Virus record (IMG/VR): IMGVR_UViG_3300009184_005738
Location: 1 to 55,940 of that record
Reading direction: 5' to 3' (one strand)
From: a virus
DNA length: 55,940 nucleotides
The notes under the pieces were generated by a model. The model made no database searches and had not been told where the DNA came from. It saw only the letters and a program-made list of their open reading frames with translations. Shown here one piece after another: positions 25,742 through 33,580 of the stretch. Position 1 is the first letter of the stretch. Every line of letters starts with the position of its first letter. The translations under genes and the position numbers were made by a program.

Positions 25742-25972
25742 CTAATAGTTAAGAGTAACGTTGATTTCTATATTGGAGTCTTCAGCCCAGTTAAGTAGAT
25801 TAACTATTTGGCTTGGAGTGGATGCTCGGTAGTATCGGATGAATCGATAGCTACTTTCATTATAGAATATTCCCGGTGGGAACCTAGTACTGTCCTGCGC
25901 TACTGACATGATGGACACAGAAACTGCGCCAATCATAGTTGAGTAAAGTCCGTAATAACTTACATTATCCAT
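25742..25972 (-). CDS. Small hypothetical protein
   Basis: This 76-residue protein is mildly hydrophobic in the first 30 residues (YGLYSTMIGAVSVSIMSVAQ), with a basic Tyr/Arg-rich middle. It overlaps the upstream gene by 8 nt and precedes the AAA+ gene by 11 nt. No known family. Confidence 0.55.
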   Translation of the reverse strand: MDNVSYYGLYSTMIGAVSVSIMSVAQDSTRFPPGIFYNESSYRFIRYYRASTPSQIVNLLNWAEDSNIEINVTLNY

Positions 25973-26492
25973 ACGAATAATCGCTTTCTTGATGCCAGCC
26001 TTTTTCTTCTCGCGAAGAAGCGATTTGTATCGCTTGGACCTTATCTAATAGTTTTCTTGCAGATTCAGAAGCTATTCTGGCTGCTACTTCTTGCGCTTCT
26101 GCTAATTCGATTACTGCTTCAAGAGTTGACATTTCTATAAACTCTTTTTCTGCAACCGCTATTGCATTAGCTTCTCGTTCTTGTGCGTTTTTGGCTGAAC
26201 CGCCAAGTGCAGCTTTGTACTTGCGTTTGTATCTTCCTTCAGCAAGTTTGTAGTGGGCTCTTGCGATACCACCAAATCTCGCGATCCTGCCATAGTTGTT
26301 GGATGTTCTTGCAACCATGGACATCAAAGAACCTACAGTTAAGTCTATATCATCAGCTGTTGGCAATTCTATAAATGATGAACCACTACTGCCTGGATCA
26401 GCTACTATAAGTGATATAATTTGCTCTAACTCTGGTCCAAGAATTTCTATTAAAAGCGTTTCCGCTTGATGTACTGGGCTCACTGTAGACAT
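25965..26492 (-). CDS. Helical, Ala/Glu-rich hypothetical protein
   Basis: ATG 26492 has AAGGAG four bases upstream, so the longer frame to 26555, which crosses a stem-loop, is rejected. The 175-residue product is mostly helix with many Ala, Glu and Lys (about 75-160: GRYKRKYKAALGG, AVAEKEFIEMSTLEAVIELA). It could be a recombination mediator or scaffold, but this is only by composition. Confidence 0.65.
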   Translation of the reverse strand: MSTVSPVHQAETLLIEILGPELEQIISLIVADPGSSGSSFIELPTADDIDLTVGSLMSMVARTSNNYGRIARFGGIARAHYKLAEGRYKRKYKAALGGSAKNAQEREANAIAVAEKEFIEMSTLEAVIELAEAQEVAARIASESARKLLDKVQAIQIASSREEKGWHQESDYSYG

Positions 26493-26509
26493 GGTTCTCC
26501 TTGAGTATA

Positions 26510-26551
26510 GTCCCAGCTTACACTCACGGAGCATAGAGTGCAAGCCGGGAC
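26510..26551 (-). promoter_or_regulatory. 16-bp stem-loop between genes, best paired on - strand RNA
   Basis: The - strand arms GTCCCGGCTTGCACTC and GAGTGTAAGCTGGGAC pair fully if two G-U pairs are allowed, whereas the + strand would have A-C mismatches. It therefore acts on leftward transcripts. There is no T run, so it is likely an attenuator or mRNA-stabilising element. The next gene's Shine-Dalgarno sequence lies about ten bases downstream. Confidence 0.6.
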
Positions 26552-26569
26552 GCATACTAGTTACCTAGT

Positions 26570-26878
26570 TCAGGCGAAAAGCTCGTTGACTTCAACGGTT
26601 GAAAGCTTGTAGATGCTGTCGGTCTCAGTGTCGAGAACTCGAGTACCATCGGTGCGGCCTGGGTGGAACGACTTGATAGCCGATTCACGGTTAGGTGCTT
26701 CTACCCAGAAAGTTCCAGTGATCTCGAAAACGCTAGGTTCAGCGTTACGGGTCCAGTTTGCCTTCATTGCTGCAGCGGACGGAGCAGTGATCTTGAGCGC
26801 CTTAGCGACATCCTGACTGCTCTTGCCCTTTGCGAACATGGCGTGAGCCTTCTCACGCATTGCGTTAGTTAGTGCCAT
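26570..26878 (-). CDS. HTH-like small protein, GC-rich and probably highly expressed
   Basis: The 102-residue protein has an N-terminal REKAHAMFAKGKSSQDVAKALKI segment spaced like a helix-turn-helix, then a beta-rich C-terminal part (FEITGTFWVEAPNRESAIKSF). It has a strong GGAG site and clearly higher GC than its neighbours, which suggests strong expression or later arrival. It is flanked by stem-loops. A nucleoid-like or regulatory role is a guess. Confidence 0.65.
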   Translation of the reverse strand: MALTNAMREKAHAMFAKGKSSQDVAKALKITAPSAAAMKANWTRNAEPSVFEITGTFWVEAPNRESAIKSFHPGRTDGTRVLDTETDSIYKLSTVEVNELFA

Positions 26879-26895
26879 TACTTTTCTCCTTGAAA

Positions 26896-27948
26896 TTATT
26901 TGTTGTTATTTATGCTTTGGTTATCGTAGAAGTTAGAGTTTGCGTTGTTTAAGAGAAGAACCATCTCGGATAGTGAATACTTTACCCATGATTTAGGGTC
27001 ATTATTTGGAAGTATACTAAACCAATACGATTCCATTGGCGTAGAGGTAGAATTACCCCTGTAATGCACAATGCCTCTTGGTATAACGGCCATGTTTGAT
27101 TCAATGTGGGTTTTAACTAGACAGGACCAACTCATCCATGCGCTGTGCAACATATTGTTATTGCAATACAGCAAATAGTGCCTAAGATGATCGTAGTCTA
27201 GGTAACCTGTGTCGTGCAAGTCTAATAGGTTTTCGGGGACTATGTTCCATAATGATTGTCTGGAGCTCCAGTTGTCCCTAAAAGACATCGCAGTATTTGT
27301 TAATCTGAACCAGCAGCCTTTTGATGTCAGTTTATTCTTTGTTGATTTTATTAATTGAATCGTTTCTTCACCGAATATTGACATTAAGTCGGCATGCATG
27401 TAACTAAGTGAGCCAGGAGCTAGTGCCGAAACAGCTTCTGTTAAGTCGCCATTCCAGGTTTTAGCTTCTGGCCATTTCTTCTCAATTTGCTGATAGGTTG
27501 AAAGTTGTTTTTCTACTAGCAGCATTTGAGTTTTGCTTACGGATTTAATATCCATAAGTTCTTGTGGCTCATTGGATAACTCTGGTAATAATACACAGAA
27601 TCCAGAGCCGAGATCTGTATCTATAGAAGATTTCTCGTTAAAAGATATTTGTCTTTTAATCGGGATGTTGTATGAAGATTCTTCTATGTAGTCTGCTGGG
27701 GTTTCCATCCCAACGAGGTCTAAACCCAGTTTGGTTACAACCCATAGGTCGGCTCGCCTGCCACGTTTAGCTCTTGGGTGGTGATCTTGTTTTCTCTTAA
27801 TAAGCTTTTCAACTAATAACTCTTTACGAGAATGCAAAAATTCATGTTGTGTGGTTAATTTTGCGCGACGAAGATCGGTTGAAGTTACAGTCTTATGTTC
27901 GGCAATATAGTGCAGCATTTTGGTGGCACTATCAGAAACTTTTATCAT
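26896..27948 (-). CDS. Winged-helix DNA-binding protein (hypothetical)
   Basis: The first 85 residues form a winged-helix domain like MarR or replication-initiator families: ATKMLHYIAEHKTVTSTDLRRAKLTTQ, then a basic PRAKRGRRADLWVVTKLG wing. The remaining 265 residues are unrecognised. AAAGG precedes the ATG. It could regulate the Ubl operon that lies directly upstream, from which it is separated by a stem-loop. Confidence 0.65.
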   Translation of the reverse strand: MIKVSDSATKMLHYIAEHKTVTSTDLRRAKLTTQHEFLHSRKELLVEKLIKRKQDHHPRAKRGRRADLWVVTKLGLDLVGMETPADYIEESSYNIPIKRQISFNEKSSIDTDLGSGFCVLLPELSNEPQELMDIKSVSKTQMLLVEKQLSTYQQIEKKWPEAKTWNGDLTEAVSALAPGSLSYMHADLMSIFGEETIQLIKSTKNKLTSKGCWFRLTNTAMSFRDNWSSRQSLWNIVPENLLDLHDTGYLDYDHLRHYLLYCNNNMLHSAWMSWSCLVKTHIESNMAVIPRGIVHYRGNSTSTPMESYWFSILPNNDPKSWVKYSLSEMVLLLNNANSNFYDNQSINNNK

Positions 27949-27968
27949 AAAGACCTTTTCTTGATGCC

Positions 27969-28012
27969 CCCTGCGGTAGAGAGCTATTTTTTAAATACCC
28001 CCTACCGCAGGG
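27969..28012 (-). terminator. 11-bp perfect stem-loop after the Ubl gene
   Basis: CCCTGCGGTAG and CTACCGCAGGG pair perfectly across a 22-nt loop, 16 nt after the Ubl stop. The loop is AT-rich but no T run follows the second arm, so it may end or stabilise the Ubl mRNA. It marks the end of the conjugation cassette. Confidence 0.6.
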
Positions 28013-28028
28013 AAAACCATGGCTTTTG

Positions 28029-28274
28029 TCAGCCCTTTTCGCCTGCTCGACGATGGAACTCGACGTTGTCGCCGGGCTGAATGACATAAGAGTCATCCAA
28101 CTTCTCTTTACCCTTGTAGGCGTTAGCGTCTGTTGGGATTCCCCACATTGCGCTGAACTGTCCACGAAGATCTGACACACTCTTGCCTGCGTGGCTACCT
28201 GGGTTGTTGTATACGCCGTAACGGATCTGGGCAGACCCATTGCTTTCGGCGCTAGACGATGATGCTTGCTGCAT
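28029..28274 (-). CDS. Ubiquitin-like beta-grasp protein (PRTRC-C-like)
   Basis: The 81-residue protein has a Ser-rich flexible N-terminus (1-15), then a beta-grasp-like pattern (QIRYGVYNN, a helix at about 33-45, and SYVIQPGDNVEFHRRAGEKG at 62-81). The last part matches, as I recall it, the conserved end of the PRTRC protein C family. It ends in Gly with no extension, so it could be adenylated without processing. Its Shine-Dalgarno AAGGAGC lies in the last codons of the E1 gene and its start is two bases after the E1 stop, so the two are coupled. It is the likely modifier of this system. Confidence 0.75.
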   Translation of the reverse strand: MQQASSSSAESNGSAQIRYGVYNNPGSHAGKSVSDLRGQFSAMWGIPTDANAYKGKEKLDDSYVIQPGDNVEFHRRAGEKG

Positions 28275-28275
28275 T

Positions 28276-29058
28276 TTAAGCTCCTTGATATACTATATCG
28301 TTAATGTTAATACTGCGATCAAAACTTTGGGCTAGACCGGCTTCCAAGTCAAAGAAATACTCAGAATTAAAAGCCGGATCTTTACCTTCAACAATGACCA
28401 TGTTGAACCGCGCTAGCAATGCTGCTGTTACGGCCATATTCGTGGCTAGAAGTTGCGTCCCTCCATCTAGTTGGGCTCTTTCTTGACACGAAAGTTCACC
28501 AGGGTTACGGTCAGGAGGATCAACATATTCCTCATGCCATACCGAAGGATGATCTACCAGCTCTACACCATCACGCTTTGCGTAGTGATAGGTGGAGCCA
28601 AAATATCTTTCATCATTACCGCCAAGGAATACATCAACATCATTAAGCTCACTAGCAGCATCAATGAGTTGCTTCCTTGCTTTGAAGTTATCTACTACCG
28701 CAAAGATTACGTCGCCCTCAGCTATTAGATCGCAAGCAGCGATCTTACCTGCAGATGGCGTTCCGTCTTCTTCCTTGTCTTCCTTACCATTTTCTGCCAC
28801 TTTGTCAACAACCCAGTAGGGCATTGGTATGATAAAGGTTTTATCAAATTGCGGTATCAATTCGTTAGCTAAAACTTCTGCTTTATTTCCAACACCATTA
28901 AAGAATTGGCGTTGTTTGTTTTTAGCTTCGAAATTATCGCCATCAACAATTAGCAGGGCCGAACCTGGCATGGTCCATTCTAGTGTCATAGCAATAGAGC
29001 GAGACAGTAAAGAACCTATACCGCCTGCCCCAACGATGACTACTCTTTTTTCTTGCAT
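28276..29058 (-). CDS. E1-like ThiF-family adenylating enzyme
   Basis: The 260-residue protein has the nucleotide-binding GAGGIG (10-15), the DGDNFEAKN..RQ motif (39-51), and VDNFKARKQ (122-130), all key ThiF/E1 residues. The candidate catalytic Cys is C191 in GELSCQERA, followed by a helix rich in small residues as in E1-like proteins. It should adenylate the C-terminal Gly of the Ubl encoded directly downstream and pass it to an E2-like Cys. AAGGA, formed by the last codons of the upstream gene, serves as its binding site. The length fits PRTRC-type ThiF proteins. Confidence 0.88.
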   Translation of the reverse strand: MQEKRVVIVGAGGIGSLLSRSIAMTLEWTMPGSALLIVDGDNFEAKNKQRQFFNGVGNKAEVLANELIPQFDKTFIIPMPYWVVDKVAENGKEDKEEDGTPSAGKIAACDLIAEGDVIFAVVDNFKARKQLIDAASELNDVDVFLGGNDERYFGSTYHYAKRDGVELVDHPSVWHEEYVDPPDRNPGELSCQERAQLDGGTQLLATNMAVTAALLARFNMVIVEGKDPAFNSEYFFDLEAGLAQSFDRSININDIVYQGA

Positions 29059-29763
29059 TTAAAATTCCTTGTAATCAATAAACAGTTTTTCGCTGTTGGT
29101 GGAAGATTTCTCAAAAGTATTTTCAACGACTAAGTGATCGTAGTCGAAGGATTCGCAAGTGATTATTTTTTCGCCTATAACACCGTGATACAGAAAATCT
29201 GCTACAGATTTCCTTATCTCAGGACATTTCTCGGTATAATAATTGACGCAATCTTTACAGAGACTGTATTGGTCGTCTTCATTGTACAAACTATCCCAAA
29301 TACCGGGAGGTACATCTGACGTATCTTCCCATGATAATGGCTTCACACAAAGGCATGCTGCCCATGTTTGGTCGCAGCAGATCATCCAAGGATCGTCATC
29401 AGAATAGAATGCGTCAATTTTTTGCACTGTTTCGGGGCTTGCCGAAGCATAGAAATCATCCCAATCTGTTTCCACAAATTTAACTCCACAGTCCTCACAG
29501 CTAGAGTCTAAATACTCTATATAGCTGATACAGTTGGGGTTAAGGCATTCAATGACTAAGGCTTCTTGCTTTTCTATCAATGTTTCATTGACGGAAATAT
29601 CAAGATTACCTAGCGGGTGGTAGCAATATGGGCATGAACTGTACTTAGCTTCTGTTTCGTCCAACTCTTGGTAACATTCATAACAGAATGCCGCAGATGT
29701 TGAACGTTCAGCTATTTTCCCGCAACACCACCTACTCCGCCTGCACCGTGGAAAAGTTCGCAT
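29059..29763 (-). CDS. Multi-zinc protein between JAB and E1 genes
   Basis: This 234-residue protein has six or more Cys pairs: CC (13-14), CYEC and CPYC near 27-45, CLNPNC and CEDC around 73-92, CCD and CLC further on, and CKDC near 170. They are spaced like several zinc ribbons or treble clefs. Its start overlaps the JAB gene by 52 nt and its stop abuts E1, so it belongs to the cassette. RING and other zinc folds serve as E3s in ubiquitin systems. An E3 or substrate adaptor is a reasonable but unproved guess. Confidence 0.6.
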   Translation of the reverse strand: MRTFPRCRRSRWCCGKIAERSTSAAFCYECYQELDETEAKYSSCPYCYHPLGNLDISVNETLIEKQEALVIECLNPNCISYIEYLDSSCEDCGVKFVETDWDDFYASASPETVQKIDAFYSDDDPWMICCDQTWAACLCVKPLSWEDTSDVPPGIWDSLYNEDDQYSLCKDCVNYYTEKCPEIRKSVADFLYHGVIGEKIITCESFDYDHLVVENTFEKSSTNSEKLFIDYKEF

Positions 29764-30971
29764 TCTTCTTTTTCGCCGCGACGCCAGATGTAAACATCCC
29801 TAGAAACACCCATTTCTATATCGATCTCTGTAGAGTAAAGACCTTTGCTCTTTCGCTCAATACAGATATCATTTAGTGTTTCACCGGGTAGCATTATGTA
29901 ATTGTGGCAGCCGAGGCAACGTCGTTTTTCGTAGTCAGCTTTGATAAACTTAGTTAGACAAAATGGACATTCTTTTTCTTTGTCTTCTTTAAGTTCTGCA
30001 ACAATAGTATTCTTATTTGGATCTGGAAAACCTGCTGGAAGCTTTACTGAAACGCTTCCGTAGCTAGTGGAATACTTATTGCCGGAGCTTGTGCTGGGAG
30101 CATAGCTCGTAGAGCCATACCCATAACTATAGCCAGAGGGGGTAACTACTGGGGCTTTTTTGGATACCTTTTCCATCCACTGATCTACAACTGGTGAAGG
30201 TTCTGGTTTTGGAAAAGATTCAAATACTTGGCTTGGTTCCATAGTGAAAACTCCGCCAGGTGTTTGAAGCTCAATATAGTATTCTGTGGCGTTGTTATTG
30301 TGGCTTTTGCGCCAACCATAAGTTATATGAATTCCCGGAAAATCTGCTTGATCTTTATGATCAGTTCCGGAAGCAAAGGCTGACATTGCCGGATGAGAAT
30401 GTGCGGATCCTACGACATAAACATGCTCTTCTTTTTGTTGAGCAATAGATTCGTGATCATACAAGCAATCTGCGGCAGTATTTACTTGATCGGGAACTAA
30501 GATGCCCCAGCCTTCGCTTGGGTTATCTTTTTCAAGGTAGTCTGGATCGTAAGTAAGCAGGACTATAGACTCGGTGCCATGCTTAGCTTCTACTGCCCTA
30601 AAGAAATCGTCCATCATTTGAACATGGCTATAAGGGATGGCCGGAAGCTTGTAATTGGCTTCGACAGTCATTTGATCTAGGCCGAGTTCGTCAGGGTCTG
30701 CTACGGTTACAGACCTAGATATAATGGTATTAACAACCTTGAAAATTGTAGGCCTCTCTGAGGCTTTAGTCACTTTACCATCATTGTGATTATACTTCTC
30801 TACGCACATAACGTAGTAGAAACTATAACCATGAGCTTCGATGTGGCTACAAATTTTGTCTATATCACCAACAAAGCATGGTAAACCGTTAGGCAGATCA
30901 AACTGCTTAATTTGATCTAGCGGTATTAGTTCCACTATATCTTCTTCTATTACATCTTTTTCTGTGGTCAT
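29712..30971 (-). CDS. JAB/JAMM metallo-isopeptidase (PRTRC-A-like)
   Basis: The 419-residue protein has a complete JAMM motif, HSHPAMSAFASGTD (191-204), i.e. HxHx7SxxD, with E153 (SEGWGILVP) as the likely upstream Glu. A Ser/Tyr-rich linker (265-310) leads to a zinc ribbon (C335, C338, C352, C355). The tail ends in GAGGVGGVAGK. It should cleave Ubl from proteins or process the Ubl. All four catalytic positions are kept, so it is probably active. It follows the E2-like gene by 46 nt with GGAG before ATG. Confidence 0.9.
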   Translation of the reverse strand: MTTEKDVIEEDIVELIPLDQIKQFDLPNGLPCFVGDIDKICSHIEAHGYSFYYVMCVEKYNHNDGKVTKASERPTIFKVVNTIISRSVTVADPDELGLDQMTVEANYKLPAIPYSHVQMMDDFFRAVEAKHGTESIVLLTYDPDYLEKDNPSEGWGILVPDQVNTAADCLYDHESIAQQKEEHVYVVGSAHSHPAMSAFASGTDHKDQADFPGIHITYGWRKSHNNNATEYYIELQTPGGVFTMEPSQVFESFPKPEPSPVVDQWMEKVSKKAPVVTPSGYSYGYGSTSYAPSTSSGNKYSTSYGSVSVKLPAGFPDPNKNTIVAELKEDKEKECPFCLTKFIKADYEKRRCLGCHNYIMLPGETLNDICIERKSKGLYSTEIDIEMGVSRDVYIWRRGEKEECELFHGAGGVGGVAGK

Positions 30972-31017
30972 TGTTGTGCTCCAGATTAGATTAGAATCTT
31001 ATCGATTCTTCAATTAT

Positions 31018-32355
31018 TTAAACGGACTGAGCAGTCGCTGCGTAATTAGTCGAACAACTAACGCATGAGTTATTTTCTTCTAATATCGTAAATTCGTTGC
31101 ATTTAACGCAATAACTTGCATTTGCGCAGTCAGTGCAGTGGAAGTTAAAAATTCCTTCATACTGATAATAATACAAATAGGAAAAGTGCTTTTTACTTAA
31201 ACAAGAAGCGCATGTTTCGTACTCTACTTCAAAACAACTAGTGCATACATTGCCGTCGTCGGTTTCTATGCAGTGCTCGTAACCATAAAAACCTTTACAT
31301 GCATAACAGCAAAATGACGGGCCAGCTATGGGAATTATTGGTTCGTTTTGATTTAATGGTTGTACTTCTTTATGTTTTGTATTCGTAAATGCTTTTTTGA
31401 TATTACTCAGAACGTCTTTGCCGCTTGGATTCTCCAGATCAGATCTAGAAAAAGATTGGTAAGATTTTATTGGTTCTGAATCAGTATAATAAGCTTTATA
31501 TTTTCCGTCCATAGCGGAACCAATGGTGAGGTGCTCTCCATTTTCATGGTGTTTACCTTGAGAGTCAAGTCCTTCCACCATTACCGGCAGCCAGATTGAG
31601 GGATCTAGTGTCCATTGGAATCCTTCAGTTTCGCTTTTTTGTTCCCAGTCTTCTGGGTTCCAAAGGTAAGAATATGATTGGAACTCTTCATCGTTTTCGA
31701 CGTTGTAAGTTCCTTTATATTCGCAAAATTCTTTTGTATAGCATTCGTGGTAAAACCTTGGGCCATCAGTTTCGCTCATGTTAGAGTCGTTATAGGCTTC
31801 TGTTCCACCAGATCGTTCTAAAAGGTGAGATATTTTGTGCCCTATATCTAGTTTAGATATGGAAGGTTGATTATGGTACAAGCATATCCATCCAACTCCT
31901 ACACCACCACCAGCGTGGCTTTGGCTATAGCCTTTACAGTTTAGGTTTGGAAGATTTACGTGGAATAATATTTGATTTTTGCTTGTTATTGGACTAATAC
32001 TATAGAAGTGTCTTGCACCATAAAATTCATTGTTAAGGAAATCTCCAATGACAATTCTATATGGCATTGCTAGATCGTAATGGATTGCTTCTTGATCGCC
32101 TTCGTTTTTGCCCCAAATAACCCTGTATATTTCTGGCTTGTGCTGAAATACAACCTGCATTCTATCGAAAGATTTGCGTATAGATAGAACACCAGAGCCG
32201 TCTAAGGGTAACAATCCCGTTTCGAAAAAGGATACTTCCGACAGGGACAAGAAGAAGTCGCTAAGGTCAACTTCTTCTATTTTAGACTGATTTCCGGCAT
32301 TGATTGTTAATTGAGCTTTTTGTTCATTCAGCAATAAATAAGAATCAATACTCAT
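31018..32355 (-). CDS. E2/UBC-like domain fused to a RING-like zinc domain
   Basis: The 445-residue protein has an E2-like region (about 90-185): DLAMPYRIVIGDF, FYSISPITSKNQILFHVNLPN (120-137) and GWICLY with C158 as candidate catalytic Cys. This matches the E2 order strand, HPN-like turn, then Cys-Leu. A linker leads to a 13-Cys C-terminal region (349-434) with CxxC pairs at 350/353, 371/374, 382/385, 407/410, 416/419 and 431/434, which would bind three zincs. An E2 with its own E3-like zinc domain would be unusual. C140 is a second possible catalytic Cys. Confidence 0.7.
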   Translation of the reverse strand: MSIDSYLLLNEQKAQLTINAGNQSKIEEVDLSDFFLSLSEVSFFETGLLPLDGSGVLSIRKSFDRMQVVFQHKPEIYRVIWGKNEGDQEAIHYDLAMPYRIVIGDFLNNEFYGARHFYSISPITSKNQILFHVNLPNLNCKGYSQSHAGGGVGVGWICLYHNQPSISKLDIGHKISHLLERSGGTEAYNDSNMSETDGPRFYHECYTKEFCEYKGTYNVENDEEFQSYSYLWNPEDWEQKSETEGFQWTLDPSIWLPVMVEGLDSQGKHHENGEHLTIGSAMDGKYKAYYTDSEPIKSYQSFSRSDLENPSGKDVLSNIKKAFTNTKHKEVQPLNQNEPIIPIAGPSFCCYACKGFYGYEHCIETDDGNVCTSCFEVEYETCASCLSKKHFSYLYYYQYEGIFNFHCTDCANASYCVKCNEFTILEENNSCVSCSTNYAATAQSV

Positions 32356-32367
32356 ATATAATCCTTG

Positions 32368-32766
32368 TTATTTATCTTCGGATTGAAGAAGTTTTTTGAC
32401 TGCATCATCAATTTCATCATCAAAATCACCAAAAGCCCAAGCGAGCCAATTTGGATCTTTTTCTGCAATATCTACTAAAGATTTGCGTTTCAATAATTCA
32501 TCGTAGGGTTCTATTATTTCGGATAAACGACCTAGACCTTTAGATAGTCCAGCTAGTTCACCTTTATCATGAGATAATTGAAGGATTGCACCAAGGATGG
32601 GGTTCCCATCTATTGTAAACCTTTTTATAATTGTGTCTATCCGAGTCTCAAGTGCCTCTATCTGCAATTCCATTTCTTGCTTTGCAAAAGAGGCACTTGT
32701 AGTACTGAATTTAAACGACTTAATAGGGCTTACTGGCAAACCTTCATGGGAAGGTTGATTCGTCAA
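32368..32766 (-). CDS. Helical hypothetical protein
   Basis: The 132-residue protein has a coiled-coil-like stretch (MELQIEALETRIDTIIKRF) and an acidic C-terminus. It overlaps the upstream gene by 23 nt and precedes the E2-zinc gene by 12 nt, with AAGGA for that gene in the gap. No recognised family. Confidence 0.65.
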   Translation of the reverse strand: MTNQPSHEGLPVSPIKSFKFSTTSASFAKQEMELQIEALETRIDTIIKRFTIDGNPILGAILQLSHDKGELAGLSKGLGRLSEIIEPYDELLKRKSLVDIAEKDPNWLAWAFGDFDDEIDDAVKKLLQSEDK

Positions 32767-32992
32767 AGTTTAATCCCTTACTGGTTTTGCTTCTATTTTG
32801 TAAGTAGTCTATTAATTCCTTAGCAGACCACCAAGCAGTGCAGAAAGCTACAATGCTTCGGGTAATAAGTTTAATGATATACTCTTCTTTCGTACCGTCA
32901 AAAAGTCTTGCTCCGCCTGGACTTTGAAAATCGAAATAAATGTTATCTAAGAATAGTTGTATTTGATTTGCGAAGTTGTCTTTGTTGTCCAT
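32744..32992 (-). CDS. Small hypothetical protein
   Basis: This 82-residue protein has a central amphipathic or weakly hydrophobic helix (IIKLITRSIVAFCTAWWSAKELI). It heads the group that runs into the E2-zinc gene. Function unknown. The 87-nt gap upstream (32993-33079) could hold the promoter of the conjugation operon, but I see no clear -35/-10 pair. Confidence 0.55.
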   Translation of the reverse strand: MDNKDNFANQIQLFLDNIYFDFQSPGGARLFDGTKEEYIIKLITRSIVAFCTAWWSAKELIDYLQNRSKTSKGLNFDESTFP

Positions 32993-33079
32993 AACTCGGT
33001 TCGTGTCTTACTTTTGGTTGATGTTTGTTTTTTACTCAAATTGTAATTAAGCATTATTGGTTCGCTCCTGTTAATATAA

Positions 33080-33580
33080 CTATAGTTTTAGTTCAGCTAA
33101 TCGTGTTTCAATTTTTTCTACACGATTTATTTTAATGTCGCTTATTTCATTCTCATTAATCCCATTTTTTTCCATAAAAGAATCATGCAATAATTCAATG
33201 GTTTCAGAGATTATATATTCGCTTCGATCATTCCACTGTACCCAGACATTTCCATACTCTGAAATAATATCTTTTGTTACAGCTTGAATTTCTCTAGCAC
33301 TGTACCCGCCCCACACCCCATATTCTTCTCGGTTCACCAAAGCTAGCCTAAGGCATTGCTTTACTGTAGGGCATGTGGTGCAAACGGTAGAAGCTACACC
33401 TAGCTCCTGGACGTTGCTCCTGGGATACATAACAGATACTTCAAGGTCCCAGCAGGAAGCCAATGGTGCCCAGCTTTTTTTGTGGGATTGAAGATATCTA
33501 GAATAGTGCTCCACCTCTTTGTATGGTGGAAGAAGATCAACTACTGGTTCTTCCTCAGTAGTTGCTTGAGTGTTCTCCAT
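33080..33580 (-). CDS. WhiB-type Fe-S transcription regulator
   Basis: The 166-residue protein has the WhiB core: C43, C67, C70 and C76 (CTTCPTVKQC) for a [4Fe-4S] cluster, then GVWGGYS (88-94) and a basic region. WhiB proteins bind sigma factor and occur almost only in actinobacteria and their phages. The 60-residue C-terminal extension after the turn is unusual. It overlaps the upstream gene by 26 nt. Confidence 0.9.
   Translation of the reverse strand: MENTQATTEEEPVVDLLPPYKEVEHYSRYLQSHKKSWAPLASCWDLEVSVMYPRSNVQELGVASTVCTTCPTVKQCLRLALVNREEYGVWGGYSAREIQAVTKDIISEYGNVWVQWNDRSEYIISETIELLHDSFMEKNGINENEISDIKINRVEKIETRLAELKL

Noticed and set aside
26494-26555. Longer start for the helical protein at 25965
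   Set aside because: The extension is encoded by a stem-loop, and a strong AAGGAG precedes the inner ATG.
28029-32355. Calling the cassette a complete PRTRC system
   Set aside because: No ParB-related gene is visible in this window, and extra E2-like and zinc parts are present, so only the relation is claimed.
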